NCBI RefSeq assembly: GCF_014698505.1 | Contig: NZ_JACJTD010000004.1 | Span: 124,001 to 188,000 of the forward strand | Origin: Nostoc foliaceum FACHB-393 | GTDB lineage: Bacteria > Cyanobacteriota > Cyanobacteriia > Cyanobacteriales > Nostocaceae | Direction: 5' to 3' | Length of the DNA: 64,000 bases | Shown here: positions 63,395 to 64,000 of the stretch, in pieces | Layout of the letters: the number at the start of each line of letters is the position of its first letter | Position numbering within the stretch: position 1 is the first letter of the stretch | Made by a program: the position numbers and the translations under genes | The notes under the pieces: model-generated | The model's input: the letters and a program-made list of their open reading frames with translations, nothing else | Told to the model about the DNA's origin: nothing | Database searches by the model: none

Positions 63395-64000
63395 TCACTC
63401 GGAATTATTGGTTTTTCTTAAGCGCACCATAAAAAAGCCATCCATGTCCTGTTGATGGGGCCAAACTTTGAACCAACCTTGAGGCGTGCTATAAGCAGAA
63501 TCAAGTAACTCAACGCCTCTGGGAGACTCAATTTGCCAATCAGGTGACTCAGTTAAAAATGCCGAAATCACTTCTTCATTTTCTGCTGGATGCAATGTAC
63601 AGGTGGCATAGACTAGTACACCACCAAGTTTGACAAAAGTAGATGTATGTGTTAATAATTCTTTTTGCAGCACCGAAAGTTCGCGGACAGATTCTGGTGT
63701 CTGTCGCCAACGCGCATCAGCATGACGGTGCATAGTTCCCAAACCAGAACATGGAGCATCAAGCAATACGCGGTCTGCGGTGTTTTGAAATTGGTTGAAG
63801 TGGCGGCTGTCGCCAGTGTAAATTTGAATAGATTGTAAATTTAGCCGTTGAGAATTTTCTTGGAGTTTGCGAAGACGAGAAGGAGTGCGATCGCAAGCCC
63901 AAATTTTCCCTTTATCTGCCATTAACTCAGCAATGTGGGTTGTTTTACCCCCTGGTGCAGCACAGGTATCAATTACCACCTCACCCGGTTGTGGGTCAAG
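63395..64000 (-). CDS. rsmB: 16S rRNA (cytosine(967)-C(5))-methyltransferase, 3' part
   Basis: The frame runs off the right edge, so the N-terminus is missing; about 201 residues remain. SAM-binding CAAPGGKTTHIAELM, LDAPCSGLGTMHR with the PC catalytic-region cysteine, and VYATCTLHPAENE with the second cysteine identify an RsmB/Nol1-type m5C methyltransferase. RsmB modifies C967 of 16S rRNA. The C-terminal MDGFFMVRLRK is typical. Another member of the RsmB/F group is possible without the N-terminal NusB-like domain. Confidence 0.9.
   Translation of the reverse strand, partial: LDPQPGEVVIDTCAAPGGKTTHIAELMADKGKIWACDRTPSRLRKLQENSQRLNLQSIQIYTGDSRHFNQFQNTADRVLLDAPCSGLGTMHRHADARWRQTPESVRELSVLQKELLTHTSTFVKLGGVLVYATCTLHPAENEEVISAFLTESPDWQIESPRGVELLDSAYSTPQGWFKVWPHQQDMDGFFMVRLRKTNNSE

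Noticed and set aside
1..64000. tRNA genes, CRISPR arrays, prophage or complete insertion sequences
   Set aside because: I looked for TTCGAATCC-type T-loops, regularly spaced direct repeats, integrase or transposase motifs and found none that hold up.

Overview
The window is a 64 kb piece of a cyanobacterial chromosome, most likely from a filamentous, heterocyst- and hormogonium-forming member of the Nostocales (Nostoc/Anabaena type). The evidence is very frequent HIP1 octamers (GCGATCGC), short tandem repeats of the AATTACG and AACTCAT kind, many small palindromic repeats between genes, a five-gene chemotaxis-like locus beside a coiled-coil HmpF gene as in the hormogonium hmp locus, a Psb35-type photosystem II assembly gene, a solanesyltransferase of plastoquinone synthesis and an MEP-pathway gene (dxr). 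I saw no rRNA, tRNA, CRISPR array, intact insertion sequence or prophage.

Layout. Bases 1-5.7 kb are an accessory island: two Uma2-type nuclease-like genes flank a small EACC1-like protein translationally coupled to a CHAT-STAND-TPR protein, whose last two TPRs are cut off by one in-frame TAA. A 12 x 21 bp tandem array follows it. tilS comes next, then the motility locus 6.8-19.9 kb: hmpF (minus) diverging from hmpA-hmpB-hmpC-hmpD-hmpE (PatA-like regulator, CheY, CheW, MCP, giant CheA). A gene-free kilobase is followed by a DUF1815 gene and an exported TPR-CHAT protein. From 24 to 34 kb come a thioesterase, small membrane proteins, dxr, two polytopic GT-C-type glycosyltransferases, an internally duplicated EamA transporter and feoAB. 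Across a 575 bp divergent region from feoA lies a P1B-type ATPase that lacks the CPx motif.

From 38 to 46 kb: a DsbA-like thioredoxin, plqA-type prenyltransferase divergent from ppx, a broken TPR gene next to a miniature repeat, another EamA transporter, a peptidoglycan-binding/HEAT protein and a DUF2141 protein. From 46 to 52 kb: an ammonium transporter, glutathione peroxidase, an SDR epimerase-like protein, an alpha/beta-hydrolase-fold protein without the usual nucleophile, and a peroxiredoxin-glutaredoxin fusion. The last 12 kb hold a zinc-ribbon membrane protein, a methyltransferase, a TauE/SafE + DUF1634 pair, a row of small or decayed genes, a truncated ADP-ribosylglycohydrolase after a Nudix gene, folK, a class A penicillin-binding protein, psb35, a TerB-like protein and the 3' part of rsmB, which runs off the window.

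How the genes work together. The hmp block is one phosphorelay (receptor, adaptor, kinase, two regulators, coiled-coil effector) expected to steer type IV pili in hormogonia. feoAB and the P-type ATPase look like a metal-homeostasis neighbourhood. GPx, Prx-Grx and the DsbA-like protein are redox or envelope functions. The best candidates for a less described system are the EACC1-CHAT-STAND-TPR pair and the CPx-less P-type ATPase with a cysteine-rich insert. Start codons were chosen from ribosome binding sites and family alignment from memory; no database search was run.
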